64,000 nt of DNA from CAWIHA01 sp963835855. Lineage in GTDB: Bacteria > Acidobacteriota > Terriglobia > Bryobacterales > Bryobacteraceae. Every line of letters starts with the position of its first letter. The first letter of the stretch is position 1. A program made the translations under genes and the position numbers. Location: the NCBI GenBank assembly GCA_963835855.1, contig CAWIHA010000008.1, positions 1-64,000 of the forward strand, written 5' to 3'. Below, one piece after another: positions 17,534 through 27,158 of this stretch. Below the pieces are notes generated by a model. It was not told the DNA's origin. It did not search any database and saw only the letters and a program-made list of their open reading frames with translations.

Positions 17534-19183
17534 TCAATCCCGGCGGTATTCCATGACTCCGAGGCTGACATCGTCATTCTGTGGCGCGCCGCCAGTGAAC
17601 TGCTGAAGCGAGCCGAGCAGCACGGCGTGAAGTTCCTGGCATCCCGCGCCTGCGTGCTGCAACGCCTCCTCGCGCAGCCGCTTGAGGCCGAAGAATTCCC
17701 CGGCGCCATTGCGCGCCTCGGTGACCCCGTCGGTGTAGAGAACGATCTGATCGCGCGGCTCGAGCTGGGTCTCCGCGGCGGGGTAAGTCGTCTCGTGGAA
17801 CATTCCAATTGGCAGTCCACCGGCGGGCAGCGTCTCGAGACGGCCGCAGGCGCGGACCACAAGCGGCGGTAAGTGGCCGGCATTGACCCATCGTACCAGC
17901 CCCTTCTGCTCAACCATAGCGTAGAACAGCGTGACGTATTGCTCCCCTTCTGTCCGCTCGTTCAGATAGCGGTTGACCCGATACATCGTCTCTTCGATCG
18001 AAAGCCGCGTGTAAGGCGCCGCCAGGAACATCCCTTGGAGCAGCGCGGCGAGGATGGCGGCGCCCACGCCTTTGCCCGAGACATCCGCCATCACCGTGGA
18101 CCAGCAGGAGGGGTTCACCTGCCGGAAATCCATATAGTCGCCCCCGACTTGAAGCGAGGGAATGCTCGTAGCGGCGGCGCGGAACCAGCCGGTTGAGGGC
18201 AGCATGCGCGGCAGCAGGCTCTCCTGGATCTGGCGGGCGATGCGAAGCTCCTCGTCCATGTGCTGCCGCGCCCATTGCTCCTCCAGCAGACGCGCGTTTT
18301 CGAGCACGGTGGAGGCTTCCAGAGCCAGCGTCGTCAGCAACTCACGGCTGCCAGCGGCCAAGTCGGCCGGCCTCAGGCGCGAGTCCATGTAGAGCAGCCC
18401 GACAGTGTCCTCGGAGGGAGAGAGTGCAGTGGTCTCGGCCACCGAGCCAGCGCGGACATGCACCAACGGTACGCACACCACCGAGCGCAGCTCGAGGTCG
18501 GCCACGCTGCGCTCGGCTCCGCCCGCGGCGGCGCCAGCCGGGTCGAAGTTCATGGAGAGGAAATCCTGGCGTTGTTTCAGCGCGCGCATCAGCAGGTGAG
18601 TTGGGACGCGAAAGTCTCCGGGGGCAAGCGGGCCGGTGTGGGAACGCGCAACGCGGATCTCCAGATCGTCACCCTTCCGCAGCAGCAGGAACCCTCGCTC
18701 GCAACCGGTCACGGCCAGGGCCGCCTCGATCACCGCCGAGAGCACTTCATCGGTCGATAGCGAAGTTTGGAGTGCGCGCGCAACTTCGAGCGTGGCGCGA
18801 AGCTTCGCGAGATTCGTGCCGGCCAGGACGGCGCGATCAGCAGGCGCTTCAGCCCCAGCGGAAGGCTCGCTGAGCTTGAAAACGAGGTGATAAGAATCGG
18901 CAAAGCCGAAGTCAATCTGGTCCGCGTCATCGAGAGGCTGCCGTTTCACCCGCTTGCCGTTCACGAATACGCCATAGCTGCTTTCGAGGTCCTCGATAAC
19001 GTACCGGCCATCCTCAACCATGAGCTGGGCGTGGTGGCGGGAAGCGCGGCCGTCGCGCAACACCAGCTCGTTGTCGCCGTGGCGGCCGATGCGGAACGGC
19101 AGGCGCTCCACGGGAATGCGGATCTCGTTCCCCGAAGGGTTGGTGACGAGCAGGAAGGCCGCAGGCGGCTCCAGTGAGCCCAT
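17534..19183 (-). CDS. FHA-GAF-PP2C (SpoIIE-type) phosphatase
   Basis: A 549-aa signalling protein. An FHA domain (about residues 20-105: FRIGRHGDNELVL, SRHHAQL, YGVFVNGKRV) binds phosphothreonine, a GAF domain (about 130-300) senses a ligand, and a SpoIIE/RsbU-type PP2C domain (about 330-545) should dephosphorylate serine or threonine on an anti-anti-sigma factor. Metal-site motifs include GGDYMDFR, ADVSGKGVGAA and LYTDGVTEARN. Its ATG follows directly on the stop of the Fur-family gene, so both are co-transcribed. The partner of the phosphatase is not in the window. Confidence 0.9.
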   Translation of the reverse strand: MGSLEPPAAFLLVTNPSGNEIRIPVERLPFRIGRHGDNELVLRDGRASRHHAQLMVEDGRYVIEDLESSYGVFVNGKRVKRQPLDDADQIDFGFADSYHLVFKLSEPSAGAEAPADRAVLAGTNLAKLRATLEVARALQTSLSTDEVLSAVIEAALAVTGCERGFLLLRKGDDLEIRVARSHTGPLAPGDFRVPTHLLMRALKQRQDFLSMNFDPAGAAAGGAERSVADLELRSVVCVPLVHVRAGSVAETTALSPSEDTVGLLYMDSRLRPADLAAGSRELLTTLALEASTVLENARLLEEQWARQHMDEELRIARQIQESLLPRMLPSTGWFRAAATSIPSLQVGGDYMDFRQVNPSCWSTVMADVSGKGVGAAILAALLQGMFLAAPYTRLSIEETMYRVNRYLNERTEGEQYVTLFYAMVEQKGLVRWVNAGHLPPLVVRACGRLETLPAGGLPIGMFHETTYPAAETQLEPRDQIVLYTDGVTEARNGAGEFFGLKRLREEALQHAGAGCQELHAVLLGSLQQFTGGAPQNDDVSLGVMEYRRD

Positions 19184-19696
19184 TCAGCTCCCCTTGGGAG
19201 GCTGGCGGTCTTTGGCCGGCGCGGCGGGCGGCGCCGCGGCTGCCGCCTGCTCCATCTCGCTAGCCCGGAGCGCCTGGCAGTGCGAGCAGTAGCCTCCGAT
19301 CTCCGTGCGGGCGATCAGAATCTGGAAGCCGAAGTGGGCTTCGATCTGCCGGCGCAACCGCTGTAGCGGCTCGCCGTAGAATTCCTCCACTTTGCCGCAG
19401 CGCAGACACACCACGTGCGCGTGCTCCTGCTTCATCCGTGTTTCGTAGTAGTGCTGGTCGCCCTCGTAATGCATCAGATCGAGCTCATCGACGAGCTGGC
19501 CCTGCTTCAGCATCTTCAGCGTGCGGTATACCGTCACGCGATTGATTTTCGGGTCTCGCTGCTTGGCGAGCTGGTAGAGTTGTTCGGCGTCGAGGTGCTC
19601 CCCGGACTTATCGATCAGTTCGAGCAGGATTCGCCGCTGGCGCGTGAGGCGGATGCCCCGCTTCTTCAGTGAGCCTTGTATCCCTTCGCCTGCCAT
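19184..19696 (-). CDS. Fur-family transcriptional regulator
   Basis: About 170 aa. The N-terminus has the Fur winged helix (GIRLTRQRRILLELI, VTVYRTLKML), followed by a metal-binding region with HAHVVCLRCG and CSHC, the two CxxC pairs of the structural zinc site. ATG 19696 (MAGEGIQGSL) is preferred because AAGG precedes it; a GTG at 19717 is the alternative. The tail is rich in Ala and Pro. Metal specificity (Fur, Zur or PerR) cannot be told by eye. It is immediately upstream of the PP2C gene. Confidence 0.9.
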   Translation of the reverse strand: MAGEGIQGSLKKRGIRLTRQRRILLELIDKSGEHLDAEQLYQLAKQRDPKINRVTVYRTLKMLKQGQLVDELDLMHYEGDQHYYETRMKQEHAHVVCLRCGKVEEFYGEPLQRLRRQIEAHFGFQILIARTEIGGYCSHCQALRASEMEQAAAAAPPAAPAKDRQPPKGS

Positions 19697-19796
19697 GACC
19701 GGCCTTGCTGTTGCCACGATAACACGGGGGGTAGCTGGTTGCTACCATCAAGCCGCCCCTGCATGTTCCGCAAGGTATTGGTTTCGAACCGTTCCT

Positions 19797-21854
19797 TCAG
19801 CCCCGCTCGTTCAGCCCTAACCTCTCCAGCAGCGCCCCCAGGTTCGGGTCCCGGCCCATGAAATCCCGGAACAGCGCGCCCGGCTCTTCGCTGTCGCCTT
19901 TAGCGAGAATTTTGTCGCGGAAGTCCCGGCCCACTTCGGAATCGAAGATTCCGCGCTCTAAAAAACGGGTGAATGCATCCGCATCGAGCACTTCCGCCCA
20001 CTTGTAGGAATAGTATCCGGCGCCGTAGCCCACCGAGTCGCCGAACAGGTGCGTGAAACTTGCGATCATCGCGTAATCCGGCGGCAGCTTGGTCGGTGTG
20101 AAGTCCTGAAGCACGGCGCGTGCGTACTCGATCGCGTCGCCGTCACGATCCGGCCAGTATGTGGTGTGCAACAGCAGGTCCAGGATGCTGAAGCCGAGCT
20201 GCCGCATCTGCGCGTTCGCGGCACGGAACGTCCGGGCGCGCTTCATCTTCTGATACAGTTCCTCAGGGATCGTCGCGCCTGTTTCGTAGTGCCGTGCGAA
20301 CAGGTCGAGCGCCTCGCGCTCCCAGCACCAATTCTCCATGATCTGCGATGGCAGCTCGACGAAATCCCACGGCACGCTCGTCCCCGCCAACGTCCGCACC
20401 TCGACCTTACTCAGCGAATGGTGCAGCAGGTGGCCGAACTCGTGGAAAATAGTCTCCACTTCGCGGTGTGCCAGCAACGCCGGCTTCGCGGCCGAGGGCG
20501 GCGTCAGGTTCCCGCAGATCGTCCCAACGTGCGGCTCGAAGCCATCGCGCAACGGCCCCCCGGTAATGAATGCATCCATCCACGCGCCGCCGCGCTTGTT
20601 CTCGCGCGGGTACCAGTCCGCATAAAAGGCGGCGAGGAGCGTGCCATCCGCGTCGCGGATCGAATAATGCTTCACCTCCGGATCCCAGAGCGGCACGCCG
20701 GCTTCTTCTTCCACGCGAATGCCGTACAGCCGCTTGGTGATCTCGAACATGCCCGCCGCCACTCGCTCCAGCGGAAAATAGGGACGCAGCGCCTCCTCGT
20801 CGAACTCGTACAGCGCAGCCCGCTGCTTCTCGGCATAATATGCAACGTCCCAAGGCTCCAGCTCCGGGGCTTCGCGCCCCTCCAGCCCGCGCCGGAACGC
20901 GAGCAGCTCCTCGTTCTCCTCGCGGAACCGCACCTCGGTCCGGCGCTTCAGATCGGCCAGGAATTCGAGCGCATGCGCTCCGGTCGCCGCCATCCGGTCC
21001 GCGAGTATGAAATCCGCGAAGTTCGCGTAGCCGAGCAGTTCCGCTTTCTCCCGGCGCAGTTCGAGAATGCTGCGAATCAGCGGCCGGTTATCGAGTTCAG
21101 CGGCCGTCGCGCGGGTCATGAAGTTGCGGTAGAAATGCTCGCGGATGCCCGCGTGATCCAGGTACATCAGGACCGGCGTGTAACTAGGCGCTTGGAGCGT
21201 GAACCGCCAGCCCTCCACCCCCTTCCGCGCCGCGCTTTCCCGCGCAGCCGTGAGCGCCGCCGGCGGCAGGCCGGCAAGCTGCCGCTCATCGGTGGTGACG
21301 AACTCAAAGGCGTTGGTCGAATCCAGCACGTTCTCGGAAAACCGTGTCGTCACTCTCGCGAGCTCGACATCGATTTCCTCGAGCCGCGTCTTTCCCGTCC
21401 GATCCAGTTCGGCTCCATGCCGCCGGAAATCGTCGAGCGTTTTTCGCAAAAAACGCCGGCGTGCGCCCGCCAGCGCCTGTGCTTCGGAGGTGTCGGCGTA
21501 CCTCTGTAGGGTCTTCCATGCCCCTGCATTTAAGGGAATGCCGGAGTGAAATGCGCTCACATCCGGCTCCACTGTGTTGTGCGCGTCTCGGAATTCCGGG
21601 TACGTCGCCACCGACTCCAGGTGCTTGACCACCGACATCGCGCGATCGAGGGGCTCCGCCAATTCGTCGAGCGCCGCCATCGTGTTCTCGAACGTCAGCG
21701 GCGCCGGACGCTGCGCCAGCGCATCGAGGCGCGCCTGCGCTTCGGCGAGCAGTTCACCGATGGCAGGCCGTACGTGCTCAGCCCGGATTCGGTCGAACGG
21801 GATCAGAAAGCCTATGTGGAATAAGGGGTTATCATCGCGGGCAGCGGTGGCCAT
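19797..21854 (-). CDS. M3-family oligopeptidase (oligopeptidase A-like)
   Basis: A 685-aa cytoplasmic zinc metallopeptidase that degrades short peptides and signal-peptide fragments. The zinc motif HEFGH is in IFHEFGHLLHHSLS, with a downstream Glu helix (ELPSQIMENW). Length is that of PrlC/OpdA. The N-terminus (NPLFHIGFLIPFDRI) matches the family, which starts close to the mature protein without a signal. It is monocistronic, with the Fur-family gene beyond 19696. Confidence 0.92.
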   Translation of the reverse strand: MATAARDDNPLFHIGFLIPFDRIRAEHVRPAIGELLAEAQARLDALAQRPAPLTFENTMAALDELAEPLDRAMSVVKHLESVATYPEFRDAHNTVEPDVSAFHSGIPLNAGAWKTLQRYADTSEAQALAGARRRFLRKTLDDFRRHGAELDRTGKTRLEEIDVELARVTTRFSENVLDSTNAFEFVTTDERQLAGLPPAALTAARESAARKGVEGWRFTLQAPSYTPVLMYLDHAGIREHFYRNFMTRATAAELDNRPLIRSILELRREKAELLGYANFADFILADRMAATGAHALEFLADLKRRTEVRFREENEELLAFRRGLEGREAPELEPWDVAYYAEKQRAALYEFDEEALRPYFPLERVAAGMFEITKRLYGIRVEEEAGVPLWDPEVKHYSIRDADGTLLAAFYADWYPRENKRGGAWMDAFITGGPLRDGFEPHVGTICGNLTPPSAAKPALLAHREVETIFHEFGHLLHHSLSKVEVRTLAGTSVPWDFVELPSQIMENWCWEREALDLFARHYETGATIPEELYQKMKRARTFRAANAQMRQLGFSILDLLLHTTYWPDRDGDAIEYARAVLQDFTPTKLPPDYAMIASFTHLFGDSVGYGAGYYSYKWAEVLDADAFTRFLERGIFDSEVGRDFRDKILAKGDSEEPGALFRDFMGRDPNLGALLERLGLNERG

Positions 21855-22314
21855 GTCTCTCTTAGGATACGATGGGTGGCCGTTGTTTTGCCTCGGTGAT
21901 GTGCGGCCGGTCGCCGCAGCCGCATGGCGCGCGGTCAGCGCTCTTCAGCATCGGATGCGTGACCGTTTCGGGATTCCGGTGACCGCGCCTGTCCGGCGAA
22001 GGCGGCTTGCCGCGCGGTCAGCGCTGTGATTGAGGACCCTACATCTTCAGTGTACTTTACGGGAGGCACTTGCATGTTAGCCGAATTGCAGCCCAACCGC
22101 TGTGAATCAGCCTGAACCAACCTAATTGCAACTCAATGGATATTACGCACTTCTTGCGGATTCCCGCGCGTGAGCCGCTGGGCTAGAACTCCTAAACTGC
22201 TCTGCCCCCTGGCAGAAGCCGCCACACCGGTTACCTTACGGTCGCGGCTCAGGGCAATCCACCTGAACCGCGCACGTCAGCAAGCGGTCGTGCAACACTT
22301 TCGCCGGGAGGCTG
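21855..22314. other. intergenic, no gene recognised
   Basis: A 460-bp stretch between two minus-strand genes. It includes a short direct repeat (GCGCGCGGTCAGCGCT near 21931 and a similar copy near 22012) but no supported reading frame. The upstream part should hold the M3 peptidase promoter. Confidence 0.4.
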
Positions 22315-23142
22315 CTAACCCTTCTTACCGCTCTCGGCCCGCTTCGCAGCCCGCCGCCAATGCTCCTCGAACAAGCCTTTCATGGCCTCGCCGAGCCCGG
22401 CGTGGTCAAATACCACCGCAGTCCACGTGGGCTTTGTAATCACAGGGTCAAGCAGCGCGATCATGCCGTGGCGGCAGTCAAACAAGGCCAGCTTCATCGG
22501 AAGCGAAGTTGCAAGACGGATTTCAACTCCGGCTTCGTCATATTCTTCCAGCCGTTGCCGGTGCCTCTTATCGAGCGTGCCGGCCTGGAGCAGGAGGCAG
22601 CAGCGGACGCCACGCCTGCGGGCCTGCTTCACGAGTTGCTCATCGAGCGGGTCCACGGCGTAAGGCGGCCGCGAAAACTCCAGGTATTCCGACTGCACTT
22701 CCGCCAGCATCCGCCGGTAGTGCGCGGCGGTCTGCGAAGGCTCGCTGACGATGCGCAAGTATTCCAGTGTGCCGCGCCCGCCCTGCCCCTCGGAAAACTG
22801 GCTGTTCAGGTCTTCAACCAACGCCATTGCCGAGTGCGTCTGTTCGGCGAGCTCTTGATCGAGGACCTTCCGCTTCTGTCCCAGGTAGGCGGGGATGGCC
22901 AGGCCAGGCTCAACGGCCGAGAACAACTTCGTCTTTTCCTGGACCACGTGTGCGAACCCTTTTTCGACGAGGCAATCCAGCACTTCGTAGATTTTCTGCC
23001 TCGGCACGTGAGCGCGGGCGGCCAGCTCCAGCGCCTTGAAGCGCGGGTGGCCAACGAGCACGAGATACGAGCGCGCCTCATAGGCGTTCAAGCCCATCTG
23101 CTGCAAGCGCCGCCAAAACCGTTGGAACGTAGTCTCGGGCAT
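22315..23142 (-). CDS. TrmB-family transcriptional regulator
   Basis: A 275-aa protein with an N-terminal winged helix (about residues 10-85: GLNAYEARSYLVLVG, VPRQKIYEVLDCLVEKGFA) and a C-terminal domain resembling the sugar-binding part of TrmB. TrmB proteins control sugar uptake and metabolism, mostly in archaea. Its gene is divergent from the AAA+/VWA pair. An inverted repeat just before that pair (23311-23335) is a candidate site for it. Confidence 0.8.
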   Translation of the reverse strand: MPETTFQRFWRRLQQMGLNAYEARSYLVLVGHPRFKALELAARAHVPRQKIYEVLDCLVEKGFAHVVQEKTKLFSAVEPGLAIPAYLGQKRKVLDQELAEQTHSAMALVEDLNSQFSEGQGGRGTLEYLRIVSEPSQTAAHYRRMLAEVQSEYLEFSRPPYAVDPLDEQLVKQARRRGVRCCLLLQAGTLDKRHRQRLEEYDEAGVEIRLATSLPMKLALFDCRHGMIALLDPVITKPTWTAVVFDHAGLGEAMKGLFEEHWRRAAKRAESGKKG

Positions 23143-23310
23143 TTCAGTCGCTCCTCGCCCTCTCCTCCCGGGGTTCCCGGGATGTCACGCCCACGAAACA
23201 TCCAGTGAGACACAAGATAGCAAAAGATGAGCCATCCGGGTGGGCCGCCATCCATGGGCCGCGGGTTACGGCGAGAGCCTTTTTGTTGCCATCTCTTGGC
23301 CCCGGGAGAA

Positions 23311-23335
23311 CGTCTGCTAGAATTGCTAGTAGACG
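23311..23335. promoter_or_regulatory. inverted repeat before the AAA+ gene
   Basis: CGTCTGCTAG (23311-23320) faces CTAGTAGACG (23326-23335) around AATTG, with 9 of 10 pairs (one G-T). It ends 12 bp before the AAA+ start codon. It could be an operator for the divergent TrmB-family regulator or a transcript stem hiding the ribosome site. Confidence 0.45.
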
Positions 23336-23347
23336 GGATGCGAATCG

Positions 23348-24853
23348 ATGAGAAAACTCAGTGGGGAATTCCCCTCCAAGCTGGGAGGACTGCACCGCAC
23401 GAGCGCGTTCTCCGAAGAGCGAATTGGCGCGCGGAGCGTCAAGGACGAGTTAAGAGCTAACCTCATCTGCAAACTACAGAAGGGCGAAGCGCTGTTCCCT
23501 GGCATCTTGGGATTCGACGATACCGTCGTCCCGCAAATGGTGAACGCGATCCTGGCACGGCACAATTTCGTCCTGCTGGGTTTGCGCGGTCAGGCCAAAA
23601 CACGGCTGATCCGCCTGCTCACAACCCTGCTCGACGACGCGATTCCCTATGTCGCCGGCTGCGAAATTCACGACAACCCGTACCGGCCGATCTGCCGCCA
23701 GTGCCGCGACCTGATCGAGGAGCTAGGCGACGAGACGCCCGTCGCCTATCTCACGCCTCAGGACCGTTACGTCGAGAAGCTGGCGACACCGGACGTGACG
23801 ATCGCCGATATGATCGGCGACATCGACCCGATCAAGGCGGCGCGGCGCGGCCAGGATATCTCGGATGAGCTGACGGTGCATTACGGCCTGTTGCCGCGCG
23901 CAAATCGGGGCATCTTCGCCATGAATGAGCTGCCGGACCTGGCGGGAAAGATCCAGGTCGGCCTATTCAACATCATGCAAGAGGGCGACGTACAGATCAA
24001 AGGCTACCCGGTGCGGCTGCCTCTCGATCTGCTGCTGGTGTTCACCGCCAACCCGGAAGACTACACCGCGCGTGGAAAGATCATCACTCCGCTCAAGGAC
24101 CGCATCGGCAGCGAGATCCGGACCCATTACCCGAGCACTACCGACCAGGGGATAGCCATTACGCGGCAAGAAGCCTGGACCGGCCGGCCCTCGCCCATAC
24201 GGGTGGAGACTCCGGATTACATCCGCGAAGTGGTCGAGCAACTGGCGTTCCTGGCGCGCGAAGACAAGCGTATCGATAAACGGTCGGGTGTATCGCAGCG
24301 GCTGCCCATCTCGGTGCTGGAAAACGTGGTCTCGAATGCCGAGCGGCGCGCGCTGCTGGCGCGTGAGCCCGTCGCGGTGCCGCGCATCCTCGACATTTAC
24401 GCCGCGTTGCCTGCGATCACCGGCAAGCTGGAGCTCGAGTACGAAGGCGAGTTGAAGGGCGCCGACGCGGTGGCGCGCGAGCTGATCCGTGCGGCGGTCG
24501 GAAAGGTCTACACGCAGTTCTTCGATGCCGAGAATGTATCGCAGATCGTGCAGTGGTTCGACCTGGGCGGTTCGCTCAAGCTGGATGAGTTTGCTGATTC
24601 GGCCGCCATGGTGCAGGAACTCAGCGCCATTCAGGGATTGATGGAGAAGCTTAGGGTCCTGGGAGTGGGGCCAAAAGATCCGGCTGCGTTGCGGGCCTCG
24701 GCCGCAGAGTTCATCCTGGAAGGGCTCTACGCGCACCGCCGCATCAACCGCAGCGAGGAGCGCGGCTTCGTGGCCGAGGAACGGAAGCGCGAGCCGCACA
24801 TGGGAGAGGGAGAGGCCCGGCGTTCAGCCGGCTACCGGCGGCAATTTAACTGA
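23348..24853 (+). CDS. Mg-chelatase-like (ChlI-type) AAA+ ATPase
   Basis: A 501-aa AAA+ protein. The P-loop region is LGLRGQAKTR (about residues 75-85), the Walker B segment reads GIFAMNELPDL, with Asn in place of the first acidic residue, and LVFTANPEDYTARGKI and DRIGSEIRTHYP follow the sensor region. The layout is that of BchI/ChlI and related AAA+ partners of VWA proteins. The VWA gene starts 20 bp downstream, the classic AAA+/VWA pairing. No chlorophyll or cobalamin genes are near, so a Mg-chelatase role is unlikely. The actual target of the complex is unknown. ATG 23348 lies after an inverted repeat; there is no clear Shine-Dalgarno. Confidence 0.82.
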   Translation: MRKLSGEFPSKLGGLHRTSAFSEERIGARSVKDELRANLICKLQKGEALFPGILGFDDTVVPQMVNAILARHNFVLLGLRGQAKTRLIRLLTTLLDDAIPYVAGCEIHDNPYRPICRQCRDLIEELGDETPVAYLTPQDRYVEKLATPDVTIADMIGDIDPIKAARRGQDISDELTVHYGLLPRANRGIFAMNELPDLAGKIQVGLFNIMQEGDVQIKGYPVRLPLDLLLVFTANPEDYTARGKIITPLKDRIGSEIRTHYPSTTDQGIAITRQEAWTGRPSPIRVETPDYIREVVEQLAFLAREDKRIDKRSGVSQRLPISVLENVVSNAERRALLAREPVAVPRILDIYAALPAITGKLELEYEGELKGADAVARELIRAAVGKVYTQFFDAENVSQIVQWFDLGGSLKLDEFADSAAMVQELSAIQGLMEKLRVLGVGPKDPAALRASAAEFILEGLYAHRRINRSEERGFVAEERKREPHMGEGEARRSAGYRRQFN

Positions 24854-24872
24854 GGGAAGTGGGTCGTGGATA

Positions 24873-26175
24873 GTGGGGAATCGGGAGTGGAAGCTGCCCC
24901 CAGATCCTACGCCCCACAACCCGTGGAAGGCGCACTTGCACTGGGTTAAGTACTCACGCTATAGCGGCGAGGACTTCGGCATCGGCGCCGAGGACCTGCT
25001 CGAAGCGCTCGCCGATTTCTTCCTCGAGAGCGGCTTCCAACCCCGCTACATGGAATTCAGCGAATTCAACCAGCACACGCTCGAAGACCTGAAGAAAGCC
25101 CTCCAGCGCGCGCTCGAAGAAGGCATGTTGTTCGACAACGGCCAGCTCGAGCGCATGATGCAGCAACTGCACAACCTGTCTCCCGAGCAGCTCGATCAAC
25201 TCCTCGACCGCCTGGCGCAAAAGCTCGTGGACGAGGGCTATCTGAACGTCGAAGAGCGGCCGGAGCCAACCGAGGGCTCGCAGCCAGGCATCGGGAACGC
25301 CGAGCGCAACATCCAGGTCGAGATTACCGATAAATCGCTCGACTTCCTTGGTTTCAGGGCGCTCAAGGACCTGCTCGCTTCCCTGGGCAAGTCCAGCTTC
25401 GGCGCACACGACATGCGCGACCTGGCCACCGGAGTCGAGTCGAGCGGCGCTTCGAAGCCTTACGAATTCGGCGACACGCTGAACCTGGATGTCGGCGAGA
25501 CGCTGTTCTCTGCCATGCGGCGCTAAGGCCCGCAGCTGCCGATCGAGCTCGAGTACCGCGACCTGCAAGGTGCACCAGTCGGAATATCAGAGCTGTTGCG
25601 CCACCGTGCTGATGCTCGATTGCAGCCACAGCATGATCCTTTACGGCGAGGACCGCTTCACGCCGGCGAAGAAAGTGGCGCTCGCGCTGGCGCACCTCAT
25701 CCGCACGCAGTACCCCGGCGACAGCCTGCGCTGCGTTCTTTTCCACGATCGTGCGGAAGAGGTGCGGCTTTCCATGCTGGCGCGCGTTCAGGTGGGGCCG
25801 TATTACACGAACACGCGCGATGGGTTGATCCTGGCCCAGAGGCTGCTGTCGCAGGAAAAGAAGGACATGAAGCAGATCATCATGATCACGGACGGCAAGC
25901 CTTCCGCCCTCACGCTCGAGGACGGAAGGATGTACCGGAACGCCTTCGGCCTCGATCCGCTCGTGATCAGCCGCACACTCGAGGAAGTGAGCCGCTCGAA
26001 GCGCCAGGGCATCCTCATCAACACCTTCATGCTGGCGAGCGACTACGGCCTGGTCAACTTCGTACAGAAAGTCACCGAGCTCTGCCGCGGCAAGGCCTAC
26101 TTCACAACGCCCTTCACTCTGGGCCAGTATCTGCTGGTGGACTATATGAACCGCAAAACGCGGACCATTCATTAG
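24873..26175 (+). pseudogene. VWA-domain protein, interrupted
   Basis: The partner of the AAA+ protein. The N-terminal half (from GTG 24873) ends at a TAA at 25524-25526 after ETLFSAMRR; the same frame then reads GPQLPIELEYRDLQ, which belongs to the protein. An extra G at 25569-25570 shifts the frame, after which VHQSEYQSCC and the VWA domain follow. The metal site DCSHS (in MLDCSHSM) fits MIDAS DxSxS. Without the two lesions the product is about 434 aa. If the lesions are real, the AAA+/VWA module is dead; if not, they are base errors. Both are single-base changes. Confidence 0.8.
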
Positions 26176-26381
26176 CCCTGGGCCAGCACCGGGCATTGGA
26201 AACGCGGAATTCGAACGATTTCCAGCGAAGAGGCTTGCCGCGGGCGCCAACACAAAGGACTGCGGGTGGGATGTGGCGGCCGGCACAGTAACAGTATATG
26301 CTAGGTTTCCGGCCAACCACGCACGAATGGCTGCTATTGCTCGACTTCGACCAAGCGTGTTAGAGATCTACCAAGAGCCCC

Positions 26382-27158
26382 TTACCGCCCCGCCCAGAAT
26401 TGCGTCACCAGCCAGTAGACCACCGGCAATGTGAATAGCGTGCTATCGACGCGGTCTAGCCAGCCGCCGTGGCCGGGGAGCATCGTGCCGCTATCCTTCA
26501 CGCCCGCGCCGCGCTTCAACGACGATTCGGCCAAGTCGCCGATCTGCCCGGCTAGGTTGCCCGCGGCAGCCAATCCCACGCTCCAGCCGAGTGACACCGA
26601 AGGAATCAGGCGCGGCAGGTACAGCACGCCGAAGAGGATCGAAGCCGCCACCGACGCGATCGTGCCCTCCCAGGATTTCGCAGGGCTGATGCGCGGGGCG
26701 AGCCGGTGCCAGCCAAGCGCCCGGCCGGTATAGTAAGCGGCAATATCCCCGATCCAATTGAGCGCCAGCGCGAACAGCAGCCAGTAGTGGTTGAGAATGC
26801 GCAGTGGAATGGCCCAGCGCCACGCGCCGAAAATGTAAACCACCCCGAGCAGAAAGCCGGCCGCGCGCGGCAGCGAGTGCTTGAGGTCTTGCCCAGTCAG
26901 GCTCAGCGCCAGCGCGACGAGAGCGATCAGCACAATCAGCAGCGCGGGATTGCGAGGCGCCAGCAGCAAAACCAATCCTGCGGCATAACCAGCCGCCCCA
27001 GGCTTCTCAACTCCGTAGCCGGCGAGGATGCCCGAGTATTCGTGGAAGCACAGCAGTGCAACCGCGGCGAGGACCGCCCGAAACGCCACCTCCGGAGCCC
27101 AGAGCACAACATAGACGATGAGCGGGCCAAGGATGGCCGCGGTCGCGATTCGCTTCAT
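26382..27158 (-). CDS. cdsA: phosphatidate cytidylyltransferase
   Basis: A 258-aa integral membrane enzyme making CDP-diacylglycerol for phospholipids. Multiple membrane helices run through the protein. The C-terminal CdsA signature is visible as SSLKRGAGVKDSGTM and PGHGGWLDRVDS, and an ISPAKSWEGT segment matches the family. Its start overlaps the uppS stop by 4 bp, as is common in bacteria. Confidence 0.95.
   Translation of the reverse strand: MKRIATAAILGPLIVYVVLWAPEVAFRAVLAAVALLCFHEYSGILAGYGVEKPGAAGYAAGLVLLLAPRNPALLIVLIALVALALSLTGQDLKHSLPRAAGFLLGVVYIFGAWRWAIPLRILNHYWLLFALALNWIGDIAAYYTGRALGWHRLAPRISPAKSWEGTIASVAASILFGVLYLPRLIPSVSLGWSVGLAAAGNLAGQIGDLAESSLKRGAGVKDSGTMLPGHGGWLDRVDSTLFTLPVVYWLVTQFWAGR

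Noticed and set aside
20049..21509. 486-aa plus-strand reading frame
   Set aside because: Antisense shadow of the M3 peptidase gene; the opposite strand has the HEFGH motif and the full family length.
25363..26316. 317-aa minus-strand reading frame
   Set aside because: It lies opposite the VWA gene, has arginine-rich non-conserved residues, and its frame follows the third-position GC bias of the other strand.
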